The notes: generated by a model from the sequence alone, not told the origin. Counted from the first letter of the stretch, positions 51,211-60,812 are shown. The stretch is 64,000 nt of DNA from UBA6115 sp050953005 (GCA_050953005.1 JBMNLV010000004.1:1-64000), one strand, 5' to 3'. A program made the numbers and translations.

Positions 51211-53190
51211 TTACTTAATCAGGCCCTGCGCCAGTTTCACCACATTGTCCACCGTGAATCCATAGGCTTCAAACAGCCGGCCGGCGGGAGCGGAGGCGCC
51301 GAAGTGGTCCAGGCCCAGCACCTTGCCGTCCAGCCCGGTAAAACGGTGCCAGGGCATGGTGGCGCCGGCCTCGGCCGCCAGGCGGGCGCGCACGGCAGGC
51401 GGCAGCACGCTGTCACGGTATTGCGCATCCTGCGCCAGGAAATCCTCCATGCACGGCATGGAGACCACGCTGGCCGCGATGCCCTTGTCTTTGAGGGCAG
51501 CCTGTGCGTCCACCAGCAAAGCCACTTCGCTGCCGGAACCCATCAGGATCACATCGGGCACGGCTTTTTCAGCCGGGGACAGCACATAGCCGCCCTTGCC
51601 AGACCGGCCGGCCGTGCGCTCAAACTGCCGCAGGTTTTGCCGGGTCAGCACCAGCGCGGTCGGGCCCTGGGCAAGCAGCGCGCTCAGCCAGGCGTCCCGG
51701 GTCTCATTGACGTCGCAGGGGCGCACCACGCGCAGCCCGGGCGTGGCGCGCAGCGCGGCCAGGTGCTCAATAGGCTGGTGGGTAGCGCCGTCCTCGCCCA
51801 CGCCGATGGAGTCATGGGTCAGGATGTAGATGACCGGCAGCTCCATAATGGCTGCCAGGCGCATGGACGCCTTCATGTAATCGGAGAAGACAAAAAAGGT
51901 GGCGCAATAGGCCCGCAGCCCGCCGTGCAGCGCGATGCCGTTGCAAATGGCGGCCATGGCATGCTCGCGCACGCCGAAACGCAGGTTGCGCCCCAGGCGG
52001 TTTTCCGCGCTGTAGTCGCCGGCGCCGGCAATATAGGATTTGTTGGAGGGAGCCAGGTCGGCTGAACCGCCCACCAGGTTGGGCACCGCTTTGGCCAGCT
52101 GGTTAAGCGCGTCGCCGGAGCTGGCGCGGGTGGCCTCGGCCTTTTCTTTCGGTCCGGACAGGTCAGCCCGCTTCAGCAGGGCTTCCCGCGTGAGCGGGGC
52201 ATGCCACTGCCGCCATTCGCGGGCCAATTCCGGATAGGCCCTGGCGTATTCCTCAAACTGCTTTTCCCACTGCGCGCGGGCCTTCCTGCCCTGGTCCATC
52301 ATCTCCGCGACATGCGCGTAAACATCACTGTCCACCTGGAAGGCTTCTCCGTCAATGCCCAGCGCCTGCTTGGTCTTCGCCAGCTCATCCGCGCCCAGGG
52401 GCTCGCCGTGCGCGCTGGCCTTGCCCTGCTTGGCCGCGCTGCCGTAACCGATGACGGTCGGGCAGACGATCAGCACCGGCCTGTCGGATGAGCGGGCCTG
52501 CTCAACCGCTGAAAATACCTCATCGGCGTTCATGCCGTCCCTGACCTTGAGCACGCGCCAGCCATAGGCCTCAAAGCGCGCGCCCACGTCCTCGCGGAAA
52601 GCCAGGTCGGTATCGCCCTCGATGCTGATCTCATTGTCATCATACAGCACCACCAGCTTGTTCAGCTTCAGCGTGCCGGCCAGGGAGGCCGCCTCGGAGG
52701 CAATGCCCTCCATCATGCAGCCGTCGCCCGCGAACACATAGGTATGGTGGTCCACCAGCGGGAAGCCCGGGCGGTTGAACTTGGCGGCCAGCATGCTCTC
52801 AGCAATGGCAAAACCCACGGCATTGGCAATGCCCTGGCCCAGGGGGCCGGTGGTGGTATCCACGCCCGCGGTCATCCCGTGCTCCGGATGGCCGGGCGTC
52901 TTGGACTGCCACTGGCGAAACCGCTTGATTTCCTCCATCGGCAAATCATAGCCGCCCAGGTGCAGCAGGGAGTAGAGCAACGCGCTGGCGTGGCCGTTGG
53001 AGAGCACAAAGCGGTCCCGGTTGGCCCACTGCGGCGCGGCCGGGTCATGCCGCATGGCCTTGAACCACACCGCGTAGGCCATGGCCGCCATGCCCATGGG
53101 CGCGCCCGGGTGGCCGCTGTTGGCTTTCTGAACCATTTCAGCGGACAAAACCCGCAGGGTATTGATGGTTTTTTGCTGGATGTTCATCAT
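51211..53190 (-). CDS. tkt: Transketolase
   Basis: A 659-residue thiamine-diphosphate enzyme of the pentose phosphate pathway. The N-terminal ANSGHPGAPMGMA and LSNGHASALLYSLLHLGGY, TTGPLGQGIANAVGFA, GDGCMMEGIASEAASLAG with the metal site, and the pyrimidine-domain FFVFSDYMKASMRLAAIM and HDSIGVGEDGATHQPIEHLA are all present. Full length. The start has an AAAGGAGA site; M1 or M2 (53187) may be used. It could process arabinose-derived pentose phosphates from the 14-19 kb operon. Confidence 0.95.
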   Translation of the reverse strand: MMNIQQKTINTLRVLSAEMVQKANSGHPGAPMGMAAMAYAVWFKAMRHDPAAPQWANRDRFVLSNGHASALLYSLLHLGGYDLPMEEIKRFRQWQSKTPGHPEHGMTAGVDTTTGPLGQGIANAVGFAIAESMLAAKFNRPGFPLVDHHTYVFAGDGCMMEGIASEAASLAGTLKLNKLVVLYDDNEISIEGDTDLAFREDVGARFEAYGWRVLKVRDGMNADEVFSAVEQARSSDRPVLIVCPTVIGYGSAAKQGKASAHGEPLGADELAKTKQALGIDGEAFQVDSDVYAHVAEMMDQGRKARAQWEKQFEEYARAYPELAREWRQWHAPLTREALLKRADLSGPKEKAEATRASSGDALNQLAKAVPNLVGGSADLAPSNKSYIAGAGDYSAENRLGRNLRFGVREHAMAAICNGIALHGGLRAYCATFFVFSDYMKASMRLAAIMELPVIYILTHDSIGVGEDGATHQPIEHLAALRATPGLRVVRPCDVNETRDAWLSALLAQGPTALVLTRQNLRQFERTAGRSGKGGYVLSPAEKAVPDVILMGSGSEVALLVDAQAALKDKGIAASVVSMPCMEDFLAQDAQYRDSVLPPAVRARLAAEAGATMPWHRFTGLDGKVLGLDHFGASAPAGRLFEAYGFTVDNVVKLAQGLIK

Positions 53191-53421
53191 GTTTCTCCTT
53201 TTGCCGCAAACCCGCGCTTGGCCTCCCGGGCCCGGCTGTTATTCGTGTTTGAATATTATATCATATCCGCAGCCGGATTGCTCCTCCGGCCGCGCGCGGC
53301 TTTTAAAGGCTGCCCGATTTCAGGTGCAAAACAAAAACAACACAGTTCCGCCGCATGCAGGACAGGCTGCCTCTTCTTCGTTTACTATGATACCGTGATG
53401 AAAGGAAAGTGAGCGAAAATA
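53191..53421. promoter_or_regulatory. Divergent control region of tkt and the phosphodiester glycosidase gene
   Basis: 231 bp without a gene. On the minus strand a TATAAT at 53255-53260 may serve tkt; its -35 is poor. On the plus strand no clear promoter is seen beyond a TACTATGATACCG stretch near 53385. Confidence 0.4.
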
Positions 53422-54612
53422 ATGAAAGCATCCCCCGCGCGCGTACTTTGGCTGGTCTTCCTGTGCCTGACGCTGCTCCTGCCGGGCAGCCTGGCTGAAG
53501 GGCAGGCTCTAAAGGAAGGAAGCAAGGGCAAGGCGGTATCAGCCCTGCACATGCGCCTGTTTGACCTGGGCTACCTGGGCAGCGTCAAAAAGGCCGGCGA
53601 CCGCTATAACAAAACCACTACCGCGGCTGTCATCTCCTTCCAGGCGGCCAACGGGCTGGAGACCAGCGGGCTCGCCGACGCGGCCACCCAGGATCGTTTA
53701 TACGCGCCCGGAGCGGTCAAGGCACCCCTGCCCGAGGGCCGCCCTTTGTACAACATCGTCCCGGACGCCGCGCCGCCGCTGCCCGTGGAGCTGATGCCGC
53801 TGACCGATGACGAGGGCTTCCTGCCGCCCGGCAGCGCGCACTTTCTGTATGAGAACCGTGAGGACGGCGTCTGGTGCTACCTGTCCGACCGCCTGTGCGT
53901 GCACATCATCCGCTGTTACCAGGCGGAGGGCCAACTGGAGTGGTTTGAAGCCTATGTCCAGGCCCGCGAAGGCGTGGGCCCCATCAGCCTGGCCTCCAAA
54001 CGCGACGGCAAGATCGTTGAGCCGCCGCTGAAAATCGCCCAGCGCGAGAACGTCTTTTTCGCCATCACCGATGATTTCTATTACTACCGGGCAGCCAACA
54101 ATGAGCGCACCGGGGTCATCATCAGGGACGGCGTCATCCGCGGCGAAAAGACCGTGGCCCATACGCACAACCGCTTCCCCACCCTGGATGTGCTGGCGCT
54201 CTTTGAGGACGGCAGCATGCGCACCTTCGCCTCCGACGCACACACCGCCCGGGAATACCTGGACATGGGCGTTACCGACACCTGGGCCTTCGGGCCCACC
54301 CTGGTGCAGGAGGGCGAGGTACCGCGTTACTTTTATTCGCAGGATTACCAAAGCTACCGCGAGCCGCGCTGCGCCCTGGGCATGATCGGCCCCGGGGAAT
54401 ACTGCGCGCTGATGGTCACCGGGCGGAAAACCAGCAGCAAGGGCGCGACCCTGGGCTGGATGGCCGAGAAAATGCTGGCCATGGGCGCCGTGGAGGCCCT
54501 GAACCTGGACGGCGGCGGCACCGCTGCCATCATCTTCAACGGCCAGCTGATCAACCGGTCGGAACTCAAGCAATCCACGCGCTCGGTCAGCGGCCTGATC
54601 GCCTTTCACTAA
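53422..54612 (+). CDS. Secreted phosphodiester glycosidase (NAGPA domain) with peptidoglycan-binding domain
   Basis: A 396-residue protein. Residues 1-25 are a signal peptide (LFCLTLLLPG-like core, cut after SLA). Residues ~28-95 form a PG_binding_1 domain (LKEGSKGKAVSALHMRLFDLG, TAAVISFQAANGLETSG). The C-terminal half is a NAGPA-type domain ending with MLAMGAVEALNLDGGGTAAII, the hallmark motif, and DGSMRTFAS. Homologues remove GlcNAc from phosphodiester-linked groups; here the wall-binding domain suggests action on cell-wall polymers. The stop codon overlaps a TAATACTG, the end sequence of the dispersed repeats. Confidence 0.82.
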   Translation: MKASPARVLWLVFLCLTLLLPGSLAEGQALKEGSKGKAVSALHMRLFDLGYLGSVKKAGDRYNKTTTAAVISFQAANGLETSGLADAATQDRLYAPGAVKAPLPEGRPLYNIVPDAAPPLPVELMPLTDDEGFLPPGSAHFLYENREDGVWCYLSDRLCVHIIRCYQAEGQLEWFEAYVQAREGVGPISLASKRDGKIVEPPLKIAQRENVFFAITDDFYYYRAANNERTGVIIRDGVIRGEKTVAHTHNRFPTLDVLALFEDGSMRTFASDAHTAREYLDMGVTDTWAFGPTLVQEGEVPRYFYSQDYQSYREPRCALGMIGPGEYCALMVTGRKTSSKGATLGWMAEKMLAMGAVEALNLDGGGTAAIIFNGQLINRSELKQSTRSVSGLIAFH

Positions 54613-54638
54613 TACTGCGGAAAAGCGCTTCATGAACG

Positions 54639-54667
54639 CACCGGGCAGGCCGGCAGCCTCCCCGGTG
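54639..54667. terminator. Hairpin between convergent genes
   Basis: 12-bp arms with one mismatch (CACCGGGCAGGC / GCCTCCCCGGTG), 5-nt loop, between the glycosidase and M3 peptidase ends. There is no T-run on either strand, so termination is weakly supported. Confidence 0.4.
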
Positions 54668-54695
54668 TGTATATTGGCTTCTGCTTCCGTTTATT

Positions 54696-56396
54696 TTATT
54701 TGATCCTGCTCTTGTCCAGCCCGTCCAGATAGCGTTCCAGCGCCGGGATGATGCCGGCGATGGCGCCCTCCTCAAAGGGGCTCTTCATGCCGGACTTGGG
54801 CACCAGCTGCTTGAAGGGCGTTCTGCCGGATTCCCGGCACAGGGTCAGGTAGGATTGCCAGGCGGCCTGCCTGTCCTCCATCATCCAGGTAAAGTATTGC
54901 AGGGCCACCACCTGGGCCAGGGTGTAATCCAGGTAGTAGAAGGGCCCCACATAGATATGCGACTGCCGCTGCCAGCGGCCGCCGTTTTCCAGGTACTCAA
55001 AGCCTTCATAGTCCAGGTGCGGCTGGTATTTCTTTTCAATCTCCCGGTACTGCGCCCGGCGCTGCTGCGGCGTAGCCTCCGGGTGCTCATAGACCCATTC
55101 CTGGAACTCATCCACGCTCGCGCCATAGGGCAGGAACTTGATGGCGGAAGACACATGCGCGTAGTAATACTTCTCGGTATCCGGGCCAAAGAAGCCCTCC
55201 ATCCACGGATGCGTGAAAAACTCCATGCCCATGGAATGGATCTCCGCCACCTCGGAGGTGTACTCGGCGATCTGCATCAATTCGACATCCCGCTGCAGGT
55301 AGCCCTGGAAGGCATGGCCCGCCTCATGGGTCAGGACGTCCACGTCGCCGGAGGTGCCGTTGAAATTGCTGAAAATAAAGGGCACCTTGTAATCCGGCAG
55401 GAAGGTCATGTAGCCGCCGCTCGCCTTGCCCGGCTTGGTGGTCAGGTCCATCAGCCCCTGCCCGACCATCACCTTGAAAAACTCATCGGTCTCGGGGGAC
55501 AGCTCGCGGTACATGGCGCCGGCCTGCCTCACCAGGTAGTCCTCCCCGCCCTGGGGCTTGGGGTTGCCGGAGAGGAACTCCAGGCTCACGTCATAGACCT
55601 TCATCCGGTCAATGCCGATGCGCTGCGACTGCTCGCGGTAAAGCTTTTGCGCCAGGGGCACCACGCTGTCCGCGATCTGCTTGCGGTATACGCGCGCGTC
55701 CTCAGGCGTCCAGTCGGTGCGGCCCATGCGCGCGTAGGCGACCGGGATGAAGGTATCATGGCCCAGCTTCCGGCCAATGCCGTGGCGCAGCGCGACCAGC
55801 TTGTCATACAGGCTGTCCAGCTCGCTCTGACGCTCCGCCAGCCAGCCCCAGTACGCCCGCGCGGCCTGCCTGCGCGTCTCGCGGTCGGTGGATTCCATAT
55901 AGGGGTTCAGGCCCGACAGGTTCAGCGTCTTGCCGTCAAACTCGATTTCCGCGGAGGCCAGCAGCTTCTCATACCGGGAAATCAGCTTGTTTTCCTCCAC
56001 CAGGTCCTCCAGGATCTCTGGCTTGAAGGTCTTCAGCGACAGCTCCATCTTCTCAATCAGGTGCGCGCCATAGCGCTTGATGAGGCTGTCCTTGAAAGGG
56101 GAGGCCAGGATGACCAGCACCTGGCGCTGCGCGACCTCCTGAAAGCGCGGCCCCGCCTCATCCCAGACTTCCTGCTCCGCGGCATAGAATTCGTCCCTGG
56201 TATCGATGGAGTGGCGGATCTGGCACAGCGTGCCCAGGGTCATGAGGGTACGGCCCTTCTTTTCAATGGCCATCAGCGCCTCAAAGAAGGCGGCCTCGTC
56301 CCCGGCGGCGGCAAGCTCATCCACCAGGTGGTTAAAGCGCTGAAGTTCCTGTTCAAAATCCGGGCGGGCATAGGGCATGTCCTGAAATTTCATCAT
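54696..56396 (-). CDS. M3 family oligoendopeptidase
   Basis: A 566-residue cytoplasmic zinc peptidase that degrades oligopeptides. The zinc motif is in DVLTHEAGHAFQGY, with the third ligand in SEVAEIHSMGMEFF. FKVMVGQGLMDLTTKPGKASGGYMTFLPDY and FIFSNFNGTSGDVD are characteristic of the PepF-related group. Full length. The start at 56396 follows GGGAGCGCT; the second Met is equally possible. Transcribed alone, convergent with the glycosidase gene. Confidence 0.92.
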   Translation of the reverse strand: MMKFQDMPYARPDFEQELQRFNHLVDELAAAGDEAAFFEALMAIEKKGRTLMTLGTLCQIRHSIDTRDEFYAAEQEVWDEAGPRFQEVAQRQVLVILASPFKDSLIKRYGAHLIEKMELSLKTFKPEILEDLVEENKLISRYEKLLASAEIEFDGKTLNLSGLNPYMESTDRETRRQAARAYWGWLAERQSELDSLYDKLVALRHGIGRKLGHDTFIPVAYARMGRTDWTPEDARVYRKQIADSVVPLAQKLYREQSQRIGIDRMKVYDVSLEFLSGNPKPQGGEDYLVRQAGAMYRELSPETDEFFKVMVGQGLMDLTTKPGKASGGYMTFLPDYKVPFIFSNFNGTSGDVDVLTHEAGHAFQGYLQRDVELMQIAEYTSEVAEIHSMGMEFFTHPWMEGFFGPDTEKYYYAHVSSAIKFLPYGASVDEFQEWVYEHPEATPQQRRAQYREIEKKYQPHLDYEGFEYLENGGRWQRQSHIYVGPFYYLDYTLAQVVALQYFTWMMEDRQAAWQSYLTLCRESGRTPFKQLVPKSGMKSPFEEGAIAGIIPALERYLDGLDKSRIK

Positions 56397-56500
56397 AGCG
56401 CTCCCTTCCGTTTTCCTTTATATTTTATCCACAAGGAAGTATACCCCCTTGGCGCCGGTTTCGCCAGCCAAAAGCGTTCACGCGTTGGAGTCACGCAGGC

Positions 56501-56540
56501 AAAATGCAAACAGCCGTCCCTGAGCGGACGGCTGTTTGCA
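56501..56540 (-). terminator. Terminator of the chvE-mmsA-mmsB operon
   Basis: Perfect 15-bp arms (TGCAAACAGCCGTCC / GGACGGCTGTTTGCA), 6-nt loop, then TTTT on the minus strand, 27 bases after the mmsB stop. Confidence 0.8.
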
Positions 56541-56566
56541 GAAGGGCGCGCGTCAAATCGGCGCGC

Positions 56567-57991
56567 CTAACCGGCAGACGAGCGGCGGTGGAAGATCCGC
56601 GTCAGGAAGGGGAAGGAGATTTTCTGCTTGCTGATGACATCAAAGGCCACCGCGGCCAGCAGCACCAGACCCTTGACCACCTGCTGCAGGTCAATGGAAA
56701 TGCCCATGATGGACATGCCGTTGTTGAGCACGCCCATGATCAGGGCGCCGATCAGGGTGCCGCCCACGGTGCCGATGCCGCCATAGGCTGAAGCGCCGCC
56801 GATGTAGCAGGCGCCGATGGCGTCCAGCTCAAAGCCTGTGCCCGCCTGCGGGGAAGCGGACTGGAGCCGGGCCGAGAAGATCAGGCCGGCCACTGCCGCC
56901 AGGAAGCTCATGTTCACATAGGCCAGGAACTTGATTTTTTCGGTTTTCACGCCCGAGAGCCGGGCGGCCTTCTCGTTCCCGCCCACGGCATACAAATGGC
57001 GCCCCATGACGGTTTTGCTGGTGATGTAGGAGTAGATCAGCAGCACGATGCCCACGGTGATCAGCACCACCGGAGCGCCCGTATAGTTGGCCAGCAGGTA
57101 GAAGAAGTAAACGAGCGCGGCGGCGATGACCAGCGCCCGGGTAAGAGTTGATGCTAAGCTGTCGTAGCTGTAGCCCTTGCGTTTGCGGTCTTCGCGCCGC
57201 TTGATTTCGATGAAGATGACGCCGGCTGCAAGCAATAACCCAATCACCAGGCTTGATACATTCCTTAGTTCAGTTCCCAGGAAAAACTTGGTTATATGAG
57301 TAATAACATTATATTGAATCGCAAGAACCAAGACCAGCGAAACTGCAATACTGACAAGCAGCGCCGCGAGAAACGACTTCGTGTACTTTCTGTCGTCTTC
57401 TTCATGGTAAAACGACTTCGATTGCAATAAGAATACAGCCCAGCCGATAATACTAGTGAAAATGAATAATACTGTCGGATCCATCTCCAACATGAAGTTG
57501 CCGATAGCCCCGGTGGACAGGTTCATAAAAGCTTTGGGGAAGGGCGAAAGCGTCAGCCCCTTGAGCACGATCAGGGTAAGGCCCCTGAAAATGAGCTGCC
57601 CTGAAAGCGTCACGATAAACGCCGGGATGTTCACATAGGAAATCCAAAAACCATGCCACGCGCCGATCACGATGCCAATCAGCAGGCACAGGAAGGTGGA
57701 CAGGTAGGGATCCCACTTCCAGGTGATCATCATGGTGCCCGCGCAGGCGCCCACAAAAGCCACCACCGAGCCCACCGACAGGTCGACGTTGCCGCCGGTC
57801 AGGATACACATCAGCATGCCCACCGCCAGCACCACCACATAGGCGTTCTGGTTGATCAGGTTAAACACGTTCATGGGCTTGAGCAGCGTGCCCCTTGTCA
57901 GCACCTGGAAGAAGATGATGATCACCATCAGCGTGATCAGCATCACAAATTGCTTGAGGTTTTTTGAAAAAGAGGTTTTCAGATTGCTCAT
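56567..57991 (-). CDS. mmsB: Multiple-monosaccharide ABC transporter permease (MmsB/GguB type)
   Basis: A 474-residue CUT2 permease. The start at 57991 (MSNLKTSFSKNLKQFV) overlaps the ATPase stop as ATGA. About ten membrane spans are visible, for example FVMLITLMVIIIFFQVL and VVVLAVGMLMCILTGG followed by NVDLSVGSVVAFVGA, the CUT2 signature. An insert of ~100 residues (SKSFYHEEDDRKYTKSF ... REDRKRKGYSYD) is typical of the XylH/MmsB subgroup. The C-terminal GGASAYGGIGTVGGTLIGALIMGVLNNGM contacts the ATPase. A patch between 57200 and 57480 has a lower GC content than the rest of the gene. Confidence 0.88.
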   Translation of the reverse strand: MSNLKTSFSKNLKQFVMLITLMVIIIFFQVLTRGTLLKPMNVFNLINQNAYVVVLAVGMLMCILTGGNVDLSVGSVVAFVGACAGTMMITWKWDPYLSTFLCLLIGIVIGAWHGFWISYVNIPAFIVTLSGQLIFRGLTLIVLKGLTLSPFPKAFMNLSTGAIGNFMLEMDPTVLFIFTSIIGWAVFLLQSKSFYHEEDDRKYTKSFLAALLVSIAVSLVLVLAIQYNVITHITKFFLGTELRNVSSLVIGLLLAAGVIFIEIKRREDRKRKGYSYDSLASTLTRALVIAAALVYFFYLLANYTGAPVVLITVGIVLLIYSYITSKTVMGRHLYAVGGNEKAARLSGVKTEKIKFLAYVNMSFLAAVAGLIFSARLQSASPQAGTGFELDAIGACYIGGASAYGGIGTVGGTLIGALIMGVLNNGMSIMGISIDLQQVVKGLVLLAAVAFDVISKQKISFPFLTRIFHRRSSAG

Positions 57992-59535
57992 GTGGTCTGC
58001 GCCCCCTTTGACGCCTGCATTATCATGTCCATGATGATTTCCTGGGTAGCCTCCGCCCGCGGCAGCTCGCCCACGATGCGGCCCTCCGCCATCACATAGA
58101 TGCGGTCGCACATGCCCAGCAGCTCGGTCAGCTCCGATGAGATCATCAATACCGCCTTGCCTTCGCCCACCAGCTGGTTGATGATGCCGTAGATCTCATA
58201 CTTGGCGCCCACATCCACGCCCCGGGTGGGCTCGTCCAGCATCATGATGTCGGGCTGCGCAAACATCCATTTGCCCACCAGCACCTTCTGCTGGTTGCCG
58301 CCTGAAAGGTTGCCCACAAGCTGCTCCACGTCCGGCGTGCGGATGGACAGCTTCTCCCGGTAGTCCTCCGCAGCGTGGCGCTCGCGGTCCTTGTCGATCA
58401 CGCCATTGCTGGACACCAGTTCAAGCCGGGACAGCGTAATGTTGTGGGTGACGGAGTTGGAGAGCACCAGGCCGTCCCCCTTGCGGTCCTCGGTAATGTA
58501 GGCAAAGCCATGGGCGATGGCGTCCGCCGCGCTGCCAAGCACCAGCTCCTGCCCGGCCTTTTTGACCGTTCCGGAAATCTTGGTGCCATAGACCCGTCCA
58601 AACACCGACTGGCACAGCTCTGTCCGCCCCGCGCCAATCAGCCCGGCGATGCCCACCACCTCGCCCCGGCGCACATTGATGGACACGTCATCCACGACCT
58701 TGCGCTCGGTATACAGCGGATGGAACACCGTCCAGTTCTCGATTTCAAGCAGTTTTTCGCCGATGTCGGGCACCCGCTTGGGAAAACGGTCCACCATTTC
58801 CCGGCCCACCATGCCCTTGATGATGCGGGGCTCAGCCACCTTCCCATGGGTATTGTCCAGCGTCTCAATGGTGCTTCCGTCCCTGAGGATGGTGATCTTG
58901 TCCGCCACATAGGCGATCTCATTGAGCTTGTGGGAGATCATGATGCTGGTGATGCCCCGTTCCTCGCGAAACCTCTTGAGCAGGTTGAGCAGGTTCAGGC
59001 TGTCCTCATCGTTCAGCGCGCTGGTGGGCTCATCCAGGATCAAAAGCTTCACGTTTTTGGTCAGCGCCTTGGCGATTTCCACCAGCTGCTGCTTGCCCAC
59101 GCCGATGTCCTTGATCAGGGTGCGGGGGTTCTCCTCCAGGCCGACCTCCAGCATGTGCTCCTGCGCCTTCTGGTAGGTCAGGTCCCAGTTGATGCCGCCA
59201 AATCCGGTTTGCTCATTGCCCAAAAACATGTTTTCGCCAATGGACAGGTAGGGCACCAGCGCCAGCTCCTGGTGGATAATGACAATTCCCAGCCGCTCCG
59301 AATCCTTGATGTTCAGGAAACGACATTCCCGGCCCTCATAGATGATATCCCCCTCGTAGGAGCCGTGGGGATAAATGCCTGACAACACATTCATCAGCGT
59401 CGACTTGCCGGCGCCGTTCTCCCCCACGATGGCGTGGATCTCGCCTTCCTGCACCGTAAGGTTCACGTTGTTAAGCGCCTTCACCCCCGGGAAGGTCTTT
59501 GTGATGCCGCGCATTTCAAGCAGCGCTTCCGCCAT
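57988..59535 (-). CDS. mmsA: Multiple-monosaccharide ABC transporter ATP-binding protein (MmsA/GguA type)
   Basis: A 515-residue double ATPase of the CUT2 class; start 59535 follows AAGGGGGA. First domain: Walker A GENGAGKSTLMNVL, signature VGKQQLVEIAKAL, Walker B LLILDEPTSAL. Second domain: degenerate P-loop GLIGAGRTEL, signature LSGGNQQKVLVGKWM and Walker B IMMLDEPTRGVD, as usual for CUT2 proteins. It powers the permease encoded by the next gene. Confidence 0.92.
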   Translation of the reverse strand: MAEALLEMRGITKTFPGVKALNNVNLTVQEGEIHAIVGENGAGKSTLMNVLSGIYPHGSYEGDIIYEGRECRFLNIKDSERLGIVIIHQELALVPYLSIGENMFLGNEQTGFGGINWDLTYQKAQEHMLEVGLEENPRTLIKDIGVGKQQLVEIAKALTKNVKLLILDEPTSALNDEDSLNLLNLLKRFREERGITSIMISHKLNEIAYVADKITILRDGSTIETLDNTHGKVAEPRIIKGMVGREMVDRFPKRVPDIGEKLLEIENWTVFHPLYTERKVVDDVSINVRRGEVVGIAGLIGAGRTELCQSVFGRVYGTKISGTVKKAGQELVLGSAADAIAHGFAYITEDRKGDGLVLSNSVTHNITLSRLELVSSNGVIDKDRERHAAEDYREKLSIRTPDVEQLVGNLSGGNQQKVLVGKWMFAQPDIMMLDEPTRGVDVGAKYEIYGIINQLVGEGKAVLMISSELTELLGMCDRIYVMAEGRIVGELPRAEATQEIIMDMIMQASKGAQTT

Positions 59536-59559
59536 GGCCCATCCCCCTTTTGATGCGGT

Positions 59560-59596
59560 CCGGGGAAAGGCGGTGTCTGCCACCGCCTTTCCCCGG
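59560..59596 (-). other. Intercistronic hairpin between chvE and mmsA
   Basis: A perfect 16-bp stem (CCGGGGAAAGGCGGTG / CACCGCCTTTCCCCGG) with a 5-nt loop and no T-run, 14 bases after the chvE stop. Same arrangement as at 15871: a stabilising stem after a binding-protein gene. Confidence 0.8.
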
Positions 59597-59610
59597 AGAT
59601 ACGGGTCGGA

Positions 59611-60663
59611 TCAGTCGACCTTCAGCTGCTCCTCGGTATAGTAGCCGGAGTCGATCAGCAGTTCCTTGTAGTTGTCCTTGTCGGCAAACACGGGGTCGCA
59701 CAGGAAGGAGGGAATCACAAACACGCCGTTGTCATAAGTTTCCGTGTCGTTGACCGGCACTTCCTCGCCCTTGAGGATGGCCTCCACCATCTTGACCACC
59801 TGCGCCGCCAGGGTGCGGGTGTCCTTGAACACGCTCATGGCCTGATAGCCCAGGATGATGTTCTTGGTGTTGGTCACGTCGCAGTCCTGACCGGTGACGA
59901 TGGGGAAGTTCTCCAGCGTATAGCCGGCAGCCTGCAGGGAGTTGGTGATGCCCAGGGCAAGGGAGTCATTGGGGGAGAGCACGGCGTCCAGCTTGGTGCC
60001 GTCGGCATAGCCCGTCAGCAGGTTGTCCATGCGGGCCTGGGCGTCGTCCGTGCCCCAGCCCAGGATGGCAATGGTCTCAAAGTCGGTCTGGCCGGATTTG
60101 ACCACGATCTTGCCCGCTTCATAGTAGGGCTTCAGGATGTCCCAGGCGCCGGCATGGAAATAGCGGGCGTTGGAGTCGTCAGGGGAACCGGCGAACAGCT
60201 CGAAGTTGAAGGGGCCTTCAGCGTTCTTCAGGTCCAGCTTCTCTTCCAGGAACAGGCCCTGGATGGTGCCCACCTTATAGTTGTCAAAGGTTGCGTAGTA
60301 GTCCACGTTGGGGGTGTCGGTAAGCATGCGGTCATAGGCGATAACCTTGATGTTATTGTCCTTGGCGGTCTGCAGCACCGTGCCCAGGGCTGAGCCGTCG
60401 ATGGAAGCGATGACCAGCACCTCGGCGCCGTTGAGGATCATGTTCTCAATCTGGCTGACCTGGGTGGCCACATCGTTGTTGGCATACTGGAGGTCGACTT
60501 CGTAGCCGGCCGCTTCCAGCTGCGCCTTCATGTTGGCGCCGTCCTGGTTCCAGCGCTGCAGCGAGTTGGTGGGCATGGCCACGCCCACCTTGCCCGCCGC
60601 CAGGGCGGAGCCGGCGCTCAGGAGCAGGACGGTGACGAGGAGGAAAGTTAGGATTTTCTTCAT
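59611..60663 (-). CDS. chvE: Multiple-monosaccharide-binding protein ChvE-like
   Basis: A 350-residue periplasmic-type binding protein of the XylF/ChvE group. A signal peptide (about 22 residues, LLLSAGSALA) has no lipobox cysteine. The mature part begins KVGVAMPTNSLQRWNQDGANMK, with QYANNDVATQVSQIENMI, VIAYDRMLTDTPNVDYYATFDN and SPNDSLALGITNSLQ forming the sugar pocket in related proteins (xylose, arabinose, glucose). It is first in the operon with a good AAGGAGA site and a strong promoter. Confidence 0.92.
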   Translation of the reverse strand: MKKILTFLLVTVLLLSAGSALAAGKVGVAMPTNSLQRWNQDGANMKAQLEAAGYEVDLQYANNDVATQVSQIENMILNGAEVLVIASIDGSALGTVLQTAKDNNIKVIAYDRMLTDTPNVDYYATFDNYKVGTIQGLFLEEKLDLKNAEGPFNFELFAGSPDDSNARYFHAGAWDILKPYYEAGKIVVKSGQTDFETIAILGWGTDDAQARMDNLLTGYADGTKLDAVLSPNDSLALGITNSLQAAGYTLENFPIVTGQDCDVTNTKNIILGYQAMSVFKDTRTLAAQVVKMVEAILKGEEVPVNDTETYDNGVFVIPSFLCDPVFADKDNYKELLIDSGYYTEEQLKVD

Positions 60664-60783
60664 GCTTTTTTCTCCTTAAATATAATCTATACAAGGCAAC
60701 CTGCCTTATATTCATGCTGTTGCAGCAACCCCTTGCCCATGGCGCCTACCCTGCCTGTGCCGGGCTGCTGATGTATTAATTGG

Positions 60784-60812
60784 ATGATAACACTCCGTTT
60801 ATGCATTGTCAA
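60784..60812 (-). promoter_or_regulatory. Promoter of the chvE operon
   Basis: TTGACA (60807-60812), 17-bp spacer, TATCAT (60784-60789) on the minus strand; about 115 nt of untranslated leader precede chvE. No obvious operator repeat is seen. Confidence 0.8.
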
